A stretch of DNA of 64,000 nucleotides from Ardenticatenaceae bacterium (GCA_011525915.1 WYBM01000005.1:1-64000), one strand, 5' to 3'. Numbered from the stretch's first letter, positions 16,369-25,869 are shown. The notes: a model not told the origin generated them from the sequence alone. Made by a program: numbers and translations.

Positions 16369-18153
16369 CTATCTCCTTACACCTCCAGCGCTGGCCAACT
16401 CACCTACCATCACGGCCAATTCTGGCGGGGCCAGCTCCGGCGTTAGTTCTAGTGTGTTTTCATGCACCAGGTAGCGTTTGTGTTTGATGCGGAATCGCCG
16501 AAGCCTATCGACCGCAGCGCCAAGAGCAGGCGGTAAGTTTCTTAAGATCACCATATCGCCGGCGCGGGCCATCCATAGAGGGTACGGCCCCTGATTGTTC
16601 TCATCGTATAGAGCTTCAACATCAAACATGACGCGGGGGGTAATGATCGCCGTGTCATTTAGCCGGTTGTCTCGCTCACGCTCAGCCTGGGTCAGGCTGG
16701 TAGTCTGCACATCAATGAAGCCGCGCCGCTGTAACCCCACCGGCCGATCCACGCCCAAAGAATTGCCACTGCCTGGTGTTGTGGATGATGTTCGCTTGCG
16801 CCGCAACCCAGCCTCCTGGTAGGTGGCGTACATCTGATTCCTCATGGTGTCGAGTGTGCGGCTTACCTCCACATTTAACGCGTCAACCTGCCAGGTGCGG
16901 CTAACACTGTACCTTGGCCGGAAGTGCATTTCCCGATCCCGCCATACGCCCGCCTCATACTGGCGGCCGCTGGTGTCGCCTCTAGCGGCCAATTCGCTGA
17001 CCACACTCCCGGCCTCGGCATCTTCGTAAATGATGTCCAACAGGTCAACGCCCGGCGATTGAATCAACCCGGTCACATTACGCAGCTGGTCGCTGTTAAG
17101 CCCGTTCGTTTTACTGACAATCTCTTTCACAACTTCATCAGCGTAGACCACAATCGCCTTTACGGTATCGGTATTATTGTGTGCCTGAGCGAAGACGGCG
17201 GTAAAGGTTGTGGCGGTTACGGCCGTGACTGTGACCATCTCCGAAACCGTGCCACCTATGACCAACTCCTGGCCGACGTAGATATTGGCCATGCTGCCCG
17301 GCGTCACCGTGCGCGTGCCGGCGGCAATGGTGGTGCCCAGCGTGGTATCAACTTTGTTGGTGGTTGCGGTAGCCAGGCGCACAGCCGTAGCCCGGAAATA
17401 GTTTGTGCCTGTATCCTGGGTGATGGTGGCATTGCCGCCGGTATTGTTGAAGAACTCGAAAATTAGCCGGGGGCTGCCGCTAAAGGTGGCAAAAAACGCC
17501 CCGGTCTGCAGCGCGCCGTTGCCGGTAGCAATCGTAGACACCACCGCCCGGCTGCTAAAATCATCCTGGGCCCGCATTAAGCGGATAATCCAATCCGTCG
17601 GCGCAAAAAACTGCCAGGCAAACTGGCAGACCGTGATGTTGCGCTCGCCGTTGTGTGGGGCAGCGTAGGTCAGGGTGCCCACATCGTTAGCCACACCAGT
17701 GGGATACGTTTCGTTCTTGCGCGGGGCGATATAGAGCCTGTTGTTATTGTCTATTTCCCACCTGGCAGGCTCATAAGCCGAGAAATCAAGACTGGTGGCC
17801 GGTCGCCATCCGGCCGTACTGGATTTTGACCACAGCGCCGTATACGGCCGGTCTGACAGCGACCGCCACGGCCCCAGGGCCACAAACTGCACGCCGCCGG
17901 CCACGATAGCCACGTCTTCTATCCTGCCTTCAAAAACGATATGCCCCAGAGCCGACAGCACGGCCCACAACACGCCTGTACGGGCATACCAGCGGAAGGC
18001 GGATTCTTCCGTCATCGGGATCGTGGCCGTCAGGGATTCGTGGCCATGATCCCCATCGGTAATCTCCACGCTCTCGGCCTGGCCGAAATAATCCAGCATA
18101 CTCCCGTCTGGACCATTCAGAATAGTAAGCCCTGCCTGTATCAGTCCTCCCAT
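16369..18153 (-). CDS. Phage tail / baseplate hub-like protein
   Basis: The 594-residue product has an N-terminal beta domain with the siphovirus tail-protein pattern (SVEITDGDHGHESLTATIPM, then VFEGRIEDVAI) found in Gp37-like and tail-spike hub proteins. The middle is Thr-rich and beta, and the C-terminal third holds RDREMHFRPRYS, VEVSRTLDTMRNQMYATY and a final RRFRIKHKRYLVHENTLELT strand set. It follows the distal tail gene, as expected for the baseplate hub. ATG 18153 is preferred over a GTG at 18162. No catalytic motif is recognised. Confidence 0.68.
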   Translation of the reverse strand: MGGLIQAGLTILNGPDGSMLDYFGQAESVEITDGDHGHESLTATIPMTEESAFRWYARTGVLWAVLSALGHIVFEGRIEDVAIVAGGVQFVALGPWRSLSDRPYTALWSKSSTAGWRPATSLDFSAYEPARWEIDNNNRLYIAPRKNETYPTGVANDVGTLTYAAPHNGERNITVCQFAWQFFAPTDWIIRLMRAQDDFSSRAVVSTIATGNGALQTGAFFATFSGSPRLIFEFFNNTGGNATITQDTGTNYFRATAVRLATATTNKVDTTLGTTIAAGTRTVTPGSMANIYVGQELVIGGTVSEMVTVTAVTATTFTAVFAQAHNNTDTVKAIVVYADEVVKEIVSKTNGLNSDQLRNVTGLIQSPGVDLLDIIYEDAEAGSVVSELAARGDTSGRQYEAGVWRDREMHFRPRYSVSRTWQVDALNVEVSRTLDTMRNQMYATYQEAGLRRKRTSSTTPGSGNSLGVDRPVGLQRRGFIDVQTTSLTQAERERDNRLNDTAIITPRVMFDVEALYDENNQGPYPLWMARAGDMVILRNLPPALGAAVDRLRRFRIKHKRYLVHENTLELTPELAPPELAVMVGELASAGGVRR

Positions 18154-18359
18154 CGCCAGCACGTTACCTTTATGCTCGTGTCGCTGTATTGGGTGATGAG
18201 AAATTCATCAGCGCGGCATTGGATATACATCGATGTCCGGCCGCTCATCACGGTCACAGCCGCTTTGACGGCCTGCGCTGCGGCGACGGTCGCGAAAGTC
18301 AAGTAGACAGAAAAAATCAGAAAAAACAGAACCAGGAGAATGCGCCTTTTTATGGTCAT
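18141..18359 (-). CDS. Small exported protein, 72 residues
   Basis: Starts MTIKRRILLVLFFLIFSVYL, a clear signal peptide or membrane anchor, followed by about 45 polar residues with two cysteines (IQCRADEF and KVTCWRWED), which may form a disulphide outside the cell. It is coupled to the genes on both sides. An exported protein among tail genes is unusual; superinfection exclusion is one possibility, but this is only inference. Confidence 0.55.
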   Translation of the reverse strand: MTIKRRILLVLFFLIFSVYLTFATVAAAQAVKAAVTVMSGRTSMYIQCRADEFLITQYSDTSIKVTCWRWED

Positions 18360-19753
18360 TGTGGAACCCTGTAAGCCAGACGGCGCGTGGCCGTCAGCGT
18401 GCTAGATACGGCCGTAGGGCTGCTGCCCAGCGTGCCGTTGACGATACGCCAGTGGCTGCCCGTGGTGCCCAGCAGCAGGCAAGCTACCCGGTCGCCGGTC
18501 GTCAGTAAATAAACATCCCCCTTGTGGATAGGCCGATACTCACCACCCCCGCCGGTGTCCTGCGTGACCTTGGGCAGCACAGAGGCCAGCACATCCGGGT
18601 CAATGGTCAGGGACGTAGCCGAGATCAACCACGATTTGTTGATGTCCTCAAGCGCCACGATCCTGTCTGTGGGGTCGGCGATCTGAATAAACGCCATCAC
18701 ATCAACATCAAGCTCGTTCCCGGCGCCACCCGTGCCGCTGGGCGTAAAGGTCAGGGTGATACGATCCATTTGCGCCAGGTCAGTGGCCACCGGATCGAGC
18801 AGAACAATTCGCGGGTTGGTGGTGCTGGTGTCAATGGTGAGCGTTGGCGATATTTTTTCGGTAGATGTGGGATAGGTGTCATTGGCCACCGAAAACTTCA
18901 CATCATATCGGATGGTGCTGGAATTGTTTTTCACCACAATGGCGGGAATGTAAAGTGATTTACCAGAGAAGGATGGTGAGGGCACATGGGTCAACGTGTA
19001 GTTGCCCGCGCTGTTCGGTACCAGGCGGCGAATATTGCCATTGCTGGCGGTGGCGTCAGCGCTCGTGCTGAATGTGCCGGAGCCAGGAGCAGAAGCGGTC
19101 ATTGATTCAGCTTCTACCTTGCGTATTTTATTGCTGTGACTGGCCACAAATAACAACGCATCGCTGCCCAAATCGTTACCCCCACTGTCGCGGCTGCCGC
19201 TGAAGCCGCTGAGCGCTAATTTCACGGGCAGTAATCGTTTGCTTACGTCACTGGCAAACGTCACCGAGAAGACATTAGGGTGTGTCTGGGCCGCCGTGGC
19301 GGCAGGTGTCTCCGCCGTCCCGATCCACAACCCCCGTCGCCGCACGGTCAGGGAGATCTCCGGCATTTCATGGTTGGCAAAATCGTTAACATTGGGCGGC
19401 AGCGACAAAGAACCCCCTATTACCAATGCCGTTACGGCTGCCCCCAGGTTGCTGTTGTTGGGCAAATACTCGATGGTGATGGGAGATACCGCTGCGCCTT
19501 CGTACCACTGCTGCGCCTGGTCTATCACATCCATCAGGGCTGTTAAATTAGTCATGGCCGCAGCTCCCGTCGCGCCACGCACATGCACGGGGATAATCTC
19601 GTCAACGTCGGCATACGGACCGGAACCGGCCAGCCGGGATACTCGGAAATCACAAACGGCCGGCGCCCATTCATTATAAGGAATGGCGTAATTGGTGCCG
19701 TCGGTAAGGGTTAGGGTACTGGCCCCTCCCAGAAGTTTTAATGTCAGCGCCAT
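18356..19753 (-). CDS. Distal-tail-like protein
   Basis: A 465-residue beta-rich protein immediately after the tape measure gene, the usual position of the distal tail protein. The N-terminus (TLKLLGGASTLTLTDGTNYAIPY) and the central sandwich (FSGKSLYIPAIVVKNNS, YDVKFSVANDTYP) fit a tail-tip ring with an added carbohydrate-binding-like insertion. The start overlaps the tape-measure stop by one base. Assignment rests on order and fold pattern. Confidence 0.62.
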   Translation of the reverse strand: MALTLKLLGGASTLTLTDGTNYAIPYNEWAPAVCDFRVSRLAGSGPYADVDEIIPVHVRGATGAAAMTNLTALMDVIDQAQQWYEGAAVSPITIEYLPNNSNLGAAVTALVIGGSLSLPPNVNDFANHEMPEISLTVRRRGLWIGTAETPAATAAQTHPNVFSVTFASDVSKRLLPVKLALSGFSGSRDSGGNDLGSDALLFVASHSNKIRKVEAESMTASAPGSGTFSTSADATASNGNIRRLVPNSAGNYTLTHVPSPSFSGKSLYIPAIVVKNNSSTIRYDVKFSVANDTYPTSTEKISPTLTIDTSTTNPRIVLLDPVATDLAQMDRITLTFTPSGTGGAGNELDVDVMAFIQIADPTDRIVALEDINKSWLISATSLTIDPDVLASVLPKVTQDTGGGGEYRPIHKGDVYLLTTGDRVACLLLGTTGSHWRIVNGTLGSSPTAVSSTLTATRRLAYRVPQ

Positions 19754-22362
19754 CAGCGTGACCTCCGGTGAATATCGGCCTTGACGCCAGCCTCTCTTAA
19801 CGCTCGCTGCGTGCCCCGGTAGCCGGCATCATCAACGGCCCGCGGGTTGGTCGCGCCCCGAGCGTCAATGGTGATGTCAATGCGAACGGGGCCAGACCCC
19901 ACGGCAGCGCCGGCGCTCAGGCTGCCGACACCACCAAACAAATCGCTGATAGCGGCATCCACCAGATTACTGTTGGCGCTGATACCCCGCGCCACGCCCT
20001 GGCTGAAGGGTAAGCCGATGAGGTCAGCTGCCAGGCGTGACGGGGACTCAATCCCCAAAAAAGCCTTCGCTGCCTCAAAAGCTGCCTGAGCGGCCGACGT
20101 GGCCGCGTCGGCGATGGCCCCGGCTCCAGCGCTGATGCCATTGGCAATCCCCTGCACAATGGCGTTGCCGACTGCCAGCCAGTCGGTCCCGGTGATGAAA
20201 TCAATCACACTCTGCACCAACTCGCTCAATATTGGCTGCACAATTGACCACAGGTTGCCCAGATAGGTGACAATCGTCTGCCAGGCCGTATCCCAGGCGA
20301 TACGCAGGTTTTCGCCAAAGCCTTCCCAATCGCCCTCAAAGGCCGACTTAAACGCGGCAAACAGGGCGGTAATCGTGTCCCAGACACCGGAGATGTATTC
20401 TTGAATCGTTGTCCAGATGCGCTGGGCCGTCGCCAGGATCAGTTCACCGTGAGCGTCCCAGAAGGTTTGCAAGGCTGTGGCCACTGTGGTGACGGTGGTG
20501 CTGATGAAATTGATGGCTGTATCCACGGCCGTGCTGATGGCCGTCCAGGCCGCCTGCGCCCCCGCCAGAATCTGCGCCCCGTGTGCCTCCCAGAAAGTGG
20601 CCAGCGCCCCGGCCACGGTGGTGATGATGGTCCAGTAGAAATTGATATACAATTCCACAGCCGCCGCAATAAATGACCAGACTTGCTGGGCCGTCGCCAG
20701 AATCTGCGCGCCGTTTTCCGCCCAGAACGTTTGTATCCCCGTCATCACAGTAGTGATGATTCCCTGAATGAACGTGACGGCCGTCTGAACCTTCTCCTGA
20801 ATGCCGCCCCAATCATTCTCCCAGGCGTTGCGTACCAGGGCGATGCCGGCGATCAGCAGCGCGCCGACGGCAATCACCGGCGCAGCTGCAGCCACAATGC
20901 TGCCTAATGCCGGCAGCACAATAGAGGCCACCACCAGGCCCACGGCCATAATCACATCCTGCCAGGAGACAAATTGCGTTATCAGGTCGGTGACAAAGGC
21001 GATGCCCGGCTGCACCTGTGCCCACAAATCACGCAGCCCCTGTTCAAGGTTGATGACAAAATCAAACATCTCCTGGGGCATGTTTTCGCCGAAATCAGTC
21101 CAATTTAGCAGCGCTTCTACCGCAGCCGACAAAACATCATTGCCATTCTGCAACTCCGCAAAAAAGCCGCTGATGAAATTACTGGCATCCTCAATGGCTG
21201 GCACCACACTGGTTTCAAAAAAGGCAAAACCATTTTCAACCAACGGTAGGGCGCTGTTGGCTATGTTTAGCAGCACGTTGCCGATGGGCAGCAGGGCCGA
21301 CAGCCCCCGCCGCTTAAAACCCTCTACCACGCTGCCCAGATTATTGTATTTGGCGTCCAGACTGCCGGTGGCTCCTTCCAGATCGGCCATCTCTGTGCCA
21401 ATCAGCGACAAGGCCAGCGCCCCCTCAGTACCTAAATCCTCAAACTGCGTGCCCAACAGACCAACACCAGCCTGCATGAGGAGGTTCTGGTCATCCACGT
21501 CGCCCAGGGCATCGGTGACCAGTTGGAACGCATCGGCAGCCGTAACGGTGCCGTCTCTCATGCCCTCAAACAGTTCCTCGCTGTTAATACCAATCATCTC
21601 TAATGATTCGGCCGTGAGCGTAGAACCGTCTTGAATCCGGACGCGGAATTCCTTAAAGGCATCGGCCGCCTTGTCCGTGCCCAACATGCCCCCCTGCAGT
21701 CCGCTCTCCAGCAGGCTGAAAAATTGGCCGGCATCCGCGCCGCCATTGGCGAATTGTGTGGAATACTCGCCAATGGTATCCAGAAAGTCGCCGCTGCGGT
21801 CCAGCCCGCGCTGGAAACCGCTGGCGATAAAATCAAAAGCCTCTTCGCTGGTCAGCCCAAATTTTTCCATCAGCGTGGCTGCAGCATTGATCGATTCCGA
21901 TGTCTCGACCCCAAAAACATCATTTAAGCGAAAGGCGTTCTCTATAGCCCGCTGCAGCTCGTTATCGGCCAGGTCGCCCAACTGCTGGCGCACCAGGCCG
22001 AGAGCGTTGGCTGCTTCCGGGATACTGCCGGCAAAGTTGTTTTCCCACACGTCAACGGCCACAGCGCCCAATCGCTCCGCCTCTTCGGCGGTGGTGCCCA
22101 ATTCTGCTTGGATATTAGCCGTAGCCGTCTGCACATCATTAGCCAGGTTAAAGGCCGCCACGCCTACGCCAACCAGGGCAGCCGCGCCTAATCCGGCCGC
22201 ACCTACCAGCGCCCCGCCAATGACCGTTTGCAGACCGCCAAAGCCCTGGCTGACAGCGCCGCCGACGTTGCCCAGGCTGCTCAAGGCCCCTCGGATGTGA
22301 CCCAGCGGGCCGCTGGCCTGGTCTTGGGCAGCTATCTGGATGGCGATATTAAGATTGGCCAT
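19753..22362 (-). CDS. Tail tape measure protein
   Basis: The 869-residue product sets tail length and helps eject DNA. The N-terminal 300 residues are Ala/Gly-rich and helical with the tape-measure pattern (GNVGGAVSQGFGGLQTVIGG, EELGAV, KFGLTSEEAFDFIASGFQRG). The middle has several hydrophobic segments (about 475-510) and repeats of T(V/I)TTVA.ALQTFW.AHG. The C-terminus carries AFLGIESPSRLA, typical of TMP C-ends. Start ATG overlaps the stop of the frameshifted chaperone extension (TAATG). Confidence 0.9.
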   Translation of the reverse strand: MANLNIAIQIAAQDQASGPLGHIRGALSSLGNVGGAVSQGFGGLQTVIGGALVGAAGLGAAALVGVGVAAFNLANDVQTATANIQAELGTTAEEAERLGAVAVDVWENNFAGSIPEAANALGLVRQQLGDLADNELQRAIENAFRLNDVFGVETSESINAAATLMEKFGLTSEEAFDFIASGFQRGLDRSGDFLDTIGEYSTQFANGGADAGQFFSLLESGLQGGMLGTDKAADAFKEFRVRIQDGSTLTAESLEMIGINSEELFEGMRDGTVTAADAFQLVTDALGDVDDQNLLMQAGVGLLGTQFEDLGTEGALALSLIGTEMADLEGATGSLDAKYNNLGSVVEGFKRRGLSALLPIGNVLLNIANSALPLVENGFAFFETSVVPAIEDASNFISGFFAELQNGNDVLSAAVEALLNWTDFGENMPQEMFDFVINLEQGLRDLWAQVQPGIAFVTDLITQFVSWQDVIMAVGLVVASIVLPALGSIVAAAAPVIAVGALLIAGIALVRNAWENDWGGIQEKVQTAVTFIQGIITTVMTGIQTFWAENGAQILATAQQVWSFIAAAVELYINFYWTIITTVAGALATFWEAHGAQILAGAQAAWTAISTAVDTAINFISTTVTTVATALQTFWDAHGELILATAQRIWTTIQEYISGVWDTITALFAAFKSAFEGDWEGFGENLRIAWDTAWQTIVTYLGNLWSIVQPILSELVQSVIDFITGTDWLAVGNAIVQGIANGISAGAGAIADAATSAAQAAFEAAKAFLGIESPSRLAADLIGLPFSQGVARGISANSNLVDAAISDLFGGVGSLSAGAAVGSGPVRIDITIDARGATNPRAVDDAGYRGTQRALREAGVKADIHRRSR

Positions 22363-22882
22363 TATCGTTTCTCCGCGTCGGCTTCCAGTTTCAGGATGCG
22401 CAGTTCCGTGAAAAATTCATCAATGGGGGCCTCATCTACGACCCACGGCGGTACACCCCAACTCCGGGCCACGATGCGCCTGGCATAAACGTAGGGCACA
22501 TCCAGCCCGGCCTTGTTGCTGGCCTTTAGCCAGACTTGGAGCGCCGTCTCTGCGGCGCTATCAAGTTTGGGAGGCGGCCCATTTCCTTCTGGGCCGCCGC
22601 AAAGACGCAGCCGGCCAGCTCTGTGGGAATTTCCTCCCAGAATGCCGGGTTGCTGGGTGGTGGATAGGGCTGGCCGTCAAAGTCCAGCCAGCCGTTGGTG
22701 TCCAACACCAGCTTCTGGGCGGCGGCGGCCGCCACCACCTCATCACCGCTGCCGATGTCCAGCCACAACTTCGTGGGGGCGTTAACCCAAATCTTGAACT
22801 TAAAGCCCTCGTATTCGTTTGGTAGCTCGACCCACGCTTCTCGCCGCTGGATGCGCGGCCCGCTGCCATTTGTCTCTGACAT
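22362..22882 (-). CDS. Tail assembly chaperone, gpG and frameshifted gpGT form
   Basis: The zero frame (22882-22526) encodes a 118-residue gpG-like chaperone beginning MSETNGSGPRIQ. At 22571-22565 the coding strand reads C CCA AAC, a canonical X XXY YYZ slippery heptamer. A -1 shift there opens a 68-residue extension in the overlapping frame (LDSAAETALQVWLK to KLEADAEKR) that ends exactly at the tape-measure start, giving a fused protein of about 173 residues. This is the lambda G/GT arrangement: chaperones that coat the tape measure while the tail tube assembles. The second of two tandem ATGs is preferred because GGAG lies five bases before it. Confidence 0.85.
22565..22571 (-). promoter_or_regulatory. 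-1 frameshift heptamer C_CCA_AAC
   Basis: In frame with gpG, tRNAs on CCA and AAC can slip back to CCC and AAA. The next codon is then CTT, followed by GAT AGC GCC, the gpT frame, which stays open to the tape-measure start. No strong pseudoknot was worked out by eye. Confidence 0.8.
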
Positions 22883-22894
22883 CATTGCTCCTTT

Positions 22895-23887
22895 TTAGTA
22901 GGCGGCCGTGCGTGCATTCTGCGCCCGGATTTGCAGGCCGAAAGCGTTGGTGGTGTCGTAGATGTATTGCAGGCCCAGCTCATAGGTGCGTGTGCCTTCG
23001 TCGCTGCCGCCCAGATCGAAAGCGTCCCAGGCTCCGGGGATGTCCACAGTCACAAACTTGTTAAAAGCCCCTTCAATTTGCTCGTTGTTACCGAAGTCCA
23101 GTCGCACCAGGCGCTCGGTAGCGCCGTCCCAGTTGCTGAACTCCGTTGCTGCGGCCGATGCTGACGCCTCAAACATTAACTTGGCCTTGACGCCCAATTC
23201 ACCCACGGTGAGAGCGCCCACATCTTGAGTGTTGGCCGCGAAGTATTTGCGGCCCATCATGTTGTCAATTTCCACTTCCCAATTGATGAGCGTGCCTGTC
23301 ACCTGTGTGGTGCCGGGTGTGCCGCCGAAGGCATCCACCCACAGCTTCGTCTCCCAGCCCTCAATGAAGTCCGGCACACGCTCCGTCAACGAACCGGTCA
23401 GCGTGGTGGAAACCAGGCTCATGCCAAAAACCTCAACCTCTACCATCGTCTCGTTTTTGACATCACCGGAAATCTTCAACTTGTTGCCGTAGCAGCCGCC
23501 GGCTTCCCACGCCCGCGCCCCGTCATCCCATTCGATGGTTAGAGCATCCAGCGTTGTGCCGGGCGTGAATGTCCATAACCGGGGGCTAGTGCCACCGGGG
23601 ATAGTAGGCGTCACGCCGCCCTTAATGGTCATGAGCAGCAGCTCAATGATTTCACTGGCCGACAAGGGCATCTTCAGCGTTCCCCCCACTTCGGTGCTGC
23701 CCAGGGTAAAGGCCCGTACATTATCACGGCTGGCGGTCGCAAACTTGTGCGGTCGCGGTGTGCGCGACCGCGACAGGCGGCTGCCGTCCGTGTTGAAGTA
23801 CATCTTGCGCGTCGCCGCCACCCTGGTATTCGGCGTCGTCTCCTTGCCAAACTGAAAAGTAGATCGCCACAATTCACCGGCCATCAT
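22895..23887 (-). CDS. Major tail tube protein
   Basis: The 330-residue protein precedes the chaperone gene, the standard position for the tail tube subunit. The sequence fits siphoviral tube proteins: N-terminal FQFGKETTPNTRVAATRKMY, an internal GGTLKMPLSASEIIELLL, WEVEIDNMMGRKYFAANT, and a C-terminal VDIPGAWDAFDLGGSDEGTR with final YELGLQYIYD strand. It should polymerise into the non-contractile tail. Its start overlaps the stop of the 59-residue gene (TGATG). Confidence 0.82.
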   Translation of the reverse strand: MMAGELWRSTFQFGKETTPNTRVAATRKMYFNTDGSRLSRSRTPRPHKFATASRDNVRAFTLGSTEVGGTLKMPLSASEIIELLLMTIKGGVTPTIPGGTSPRLWTFTPGTTLDALTIEWDDGARAWEAGGCYGNKLKISGDVKNETMVEVEVFGMSLVSTTLTGSLTERVPDFIEGWETKLWVDAFGGTPGTTQVTGTLINWEVEIDNMMGRKYFAANTQDVGALTVGELGVKAKLMFEASASAAATEFSNWDGATERLVRLDFGNNEQIEGAFNKFVTVDIPGAWDAFDLGGSDEGTRTYELGLQYIYDTTNAFGLQIRAQNARTAAY

Positions 23888-24063
23888 TCACCTTCCTTTT
23901 CTTTACTGGCGGCCGTCTTCTTAGGCACCGCCTCATAGAGTGGACTGGCGGCCACAACGGCCTGCTGCGCTTCGTTCAGCCGCGCCCAATCGTCATCTGA
24001 TAAATCACGCGCCGGGATGCCCGTATAGAACTCCCCACCGCCTACATATTTGAATTTTGTCAT
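23884..24063 (-). CDS. Small tail-completion region protein, 59 residues
   Basis: Begins MTKFKYVGGGEFYTGIPARD and ends in a Lys/Glu-rich tail (KKTAASKEKEGE). It overlaps both neighbours by four bases, between the tail-terminator-like and tail-tube genes, so it is firmly part of the operon. Proteins of this kind with an FxYVGGGEFxxGIPARDL pattern are common next to tail tube genes. Function unknown. Confidence 0.7.
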   Translation of the reverse strand: MTKFKYVGGGEFYTGIPARDLSDDDWARLNEAQQAVVAASPLYEAVPKKTAASKEKEGE

Positions 24064-24494
24064 GGGTTCACCTCATAACTGTCTCGCTGTGTGACCGTCA
24101 CCACCACCGGATATTCTCGGTACTCTTTCCCGGCTCTCAGTTGGTAATCCGGTTCGTCAGCCGCCAGGCTGTTGGCCTCTAAGCCGGTTACGGTGCCGGA
24201 CAGGGTCAGATCGGCGTGAAGCGCGGCCATAAACGCATCTACCAGGGCCATTAACGTTGTTTCGGCTGTGGCTTCAGCGCCATCCACCCTATAGGCGATC
24301 ATGCAGAAAAAGCGGGTTTCTCGCTGGATAACGCCTGTGGCTTTGCGTACTGTGTTCTGGCTGCCCATCGTGACGTAGCTACCCACACGCGGCCCAAAGG
24401 TTTCCGGTGCGCCGATCTGCGCGCTGCCCATGCCGGACAAGCCGGTCAGGAGGGTGACCAGTTGGTTGGCCACGGCCGTGCTGTTAAAGCTCAT
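24060..24494 (-). CDS. Tail terminator / head-tail joining-like protein
   Basis: The 144-residue product from ATG 24494 sits between an HK97 gp10-like gene and the tail tube gene, where the tail terminator normally lies. It has a helical start (VANQLVTLLTGL), a beta core with FFCMIAYRVDG, and a final strand YPVVVTVTQRDSYEVNP. A longer start at 24593 would overlap the upstream gene by 100 bases and is rejected. Assignment is by position and pattern. Confidence 0.62.
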   Translation of the reverse strand: MSFNSTAVANQLVTLLTGLSGMGSAQIGAPETFGPRVGSYVTMGSQNTVRKATGVIQRETRFFCMIAYRVDGAEATAETTLMALVDAFMAALHADLTLSGTVTGLEANSLAADEPDYQLRAGKEYREYPVVVTVTQRDSYEVNP

Positions 24495-24886
24495 TGTTTC
24501 GTCACCCTGTAGTTGATAGAGCGGCGCAGCCGGTAGCTGGCCCGCTTCTTGGGCCCACGCGGCGCGTTTTGCCGCGCCAGGCGGCGTGCCCACAGCGCCA
24601 GGCGGCGAATCACCCAGGGGCCGGGGGCGGTCACCTTATCCAGCCCTTCGCTGATGTCATTGTCAGCGCCTGATAACACCGTGTTAATGGCGTTGGTGAT
24701 GTAGAAGGTGCCGCCGGCGCGCCGGGCTAACTTGCCGCTTTTGCGGTGACGGCCGTACTCGATACCATAGGCATAGGGCAGCCTGCTACCCACTTCGCCG
24801 CGATAGTTGCCCAACGCCTTTGTGCCGCGCTCAATACGCGCCATCTGTTTGTCAACGTCATCCAGCCCCTTCAATGTGATCCTCAT
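24491..24886 (-). CDS. HK97 gp10-family head-tail protein
   Basis: The 131-residue protein has the HK97 gp10 pattern: an N-terminal LKGLDDVDKQMARIERGTKA helix, PYAYGIEYGRHRKSGKLARR, a middle ITNAINTVLSG helix and a basic C-terminus (RLARQNAPRGPKKRASYRLR). Members take part in head-tail joining or tail completion. The stop overlaps the next start by four bases. Confidence 0.75.
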   Translation of the reverse strand: MRITLKGLDDVDKQMARIERGTKALGNYRGEVGSRLPYAYGIEYGRHRKSGKLARRAGGTFYITNAINTVLSGADNDISEGLDKVTAPGPWVIRRLALWARRLARQNAPRGPKKRASYRLRRSINYRVTKQ

Positions 24887-24900
24887 TGCGTGTCCTCATT

Positions 24901-24920
24901 GGTGTTTGCGCGCAAACACC
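24901..24920. repeat. 20-bp perfect palindrome with GTTTGCGCGCAAAC core
   Basis: GGTGTTTGCGCGCAAACACC is a perfect palindrome in the short gap between two head-tail genes. Its 14-bp core also occurs at 9635-9648 and 33910-33923. No T-run follows, so a protein-binding or methylation site is likelier than a terminator. Confidence 0.6.
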
Positions 24921-25237
24921 TAACTCAGCGCCCGTGTCACCTCGCAGCGCCGGTATTCCACGCCCCCACTGGGGCCCCGTGGTTTACCAAAGCTGCCCGC
25001 CAACACATTCCAGCGCTCGCCATCCACCGCTACCTGGGCATTGTCCGGCATGGTGTAATCCTCCTCCCATAGCAGGCGGCGGTTACTGCCAATGGCTTCC
25101 CGCTCGCCGCCCACACCGGCCGGTGCGTTCTGGACATAGGCCAGGCGGCACGCCAGTCCGGACTTGGCCAGCACGGTAAAACTGCCATCGGTGCCATCAG
25201 GCGTATAAACATCGGCGGTCTGGTCTAAACCATACAT
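24920..25237 (-). CDS. Head-closure-like protein
   Basis: A 105-residue beta-barrel-like protein (TADVYTPDGTDGSFTVLAKS, CRLAYVQNAPAG, then DYTMPDNAQVAVDGERWNVL) placed between the gp6-like connector and the gp10-like gene. That order and size fit the phage head-tail stopper. The stop codon abuts the 20-bp palindrome. Confidence 0.65.
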   Translation of the reverse strand: MYGLDQTADVYTPDGTDGSFTVLAKSGLACRLAYVQNAPAGVGGEREAIGSNRRLLWEEDYTMPDNAQVAVDGERWNVLAGSFGKPRGPSGGVEYRRCEVTRALS

Positions 25238-25245
25238 ATGACCTC

Positions 25246-25824
25246 TTAGGCATGCACCGGGTATCGATAGCGGTCGATGATCCGCCGGACATTGGGCGGC
25301 GTGATTTCCTGCACATGGGAGCGGGCAAAGCGCACGGTCAAATCCGGCAGGCTGTAGGAATCCAGGCCATAAGAGCCTGGCTGCAAATGCGGCTGCAGCC
25401 AGGCGGCTACCAGCTCTATCACTGCCTGCTTCAGATCCGCCGGGACCGTAGCCACCGGCGTGTAATCCACCAGCACCCGGTCATAGTTACCAGGGTAGAC
25501 CAGGTGAATGAGGCCGGTTGTGAGATTGCGCACTTCGTAATCCTCATCCACCACCAGCGCTTCTTCATCTTCACCCAGACCAGACCGGCCGGTCACGGCC
25601 GTAACACTGGCCACCGGTGCGTATCGCAGATACAGCTCGCAGGTTGGGTTGTAGTGAGCCTCATCCGTTTGTGCGCCCGTCAGCCAGGCGCGGTCGGTTT
25701 CTTCATCGATGTAAATTTCAACCGATTCAATGAGTGTCTCACACTGCATCTCTTGGGCCGCTGTAAACGTGCGCGCCAGAAAGCCCTCCACATCATCCAC
25801 GGTGCAATATCCCTTGGCTGCCAT
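25246..25824 (-). CDS. Head-tail connector (gp6-like)
   Basis: The 192-residue product from ATG 25824 has the typical helical start (CTVDDVEGFLARTFTAAQEM, then CETLIESVEIYIDEETDRAW) and a central beta insertion (LYLRYAPVASVTAVTG) of the HK97 gp6-like adaptor family. It ends in helices containing DLKQAVIELVAAWLQP. It should bind beneath the portal ring. Confidence 0.72.
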   Translation of the reverse strand: MAAKGYCTVDDVEGFLARTFTAAQEMQCETLIESVEIYIDEETDRAWLTGAQTDEAHYNPTCELYLRYAPVASVTAVTGRSGLGEDEEALVVDEDYEVRNLTTGLIHLVYPGNYDRVLVDYTPVATVPADLKQAVIELVAAWLQPHLQPGSYGLDSYSLPDLTVRFARSHVQEITPPNVRRIIDRYRYPVHA

Positions 25825-25869
25825 AAACCGCTCCACAGTAGAGGAGGCTAAAACCTCCTCTACTCACAA

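Noticed and set aside
20801..21634. 277-codon open frame on the plus strand opposite the tape measure gene
   Set aside because: Antisense to a well-supported gene; composition is Ser/Ala/Pro-rich as expected for a complementary frame, and no ribosome site or fold pattern is seen.
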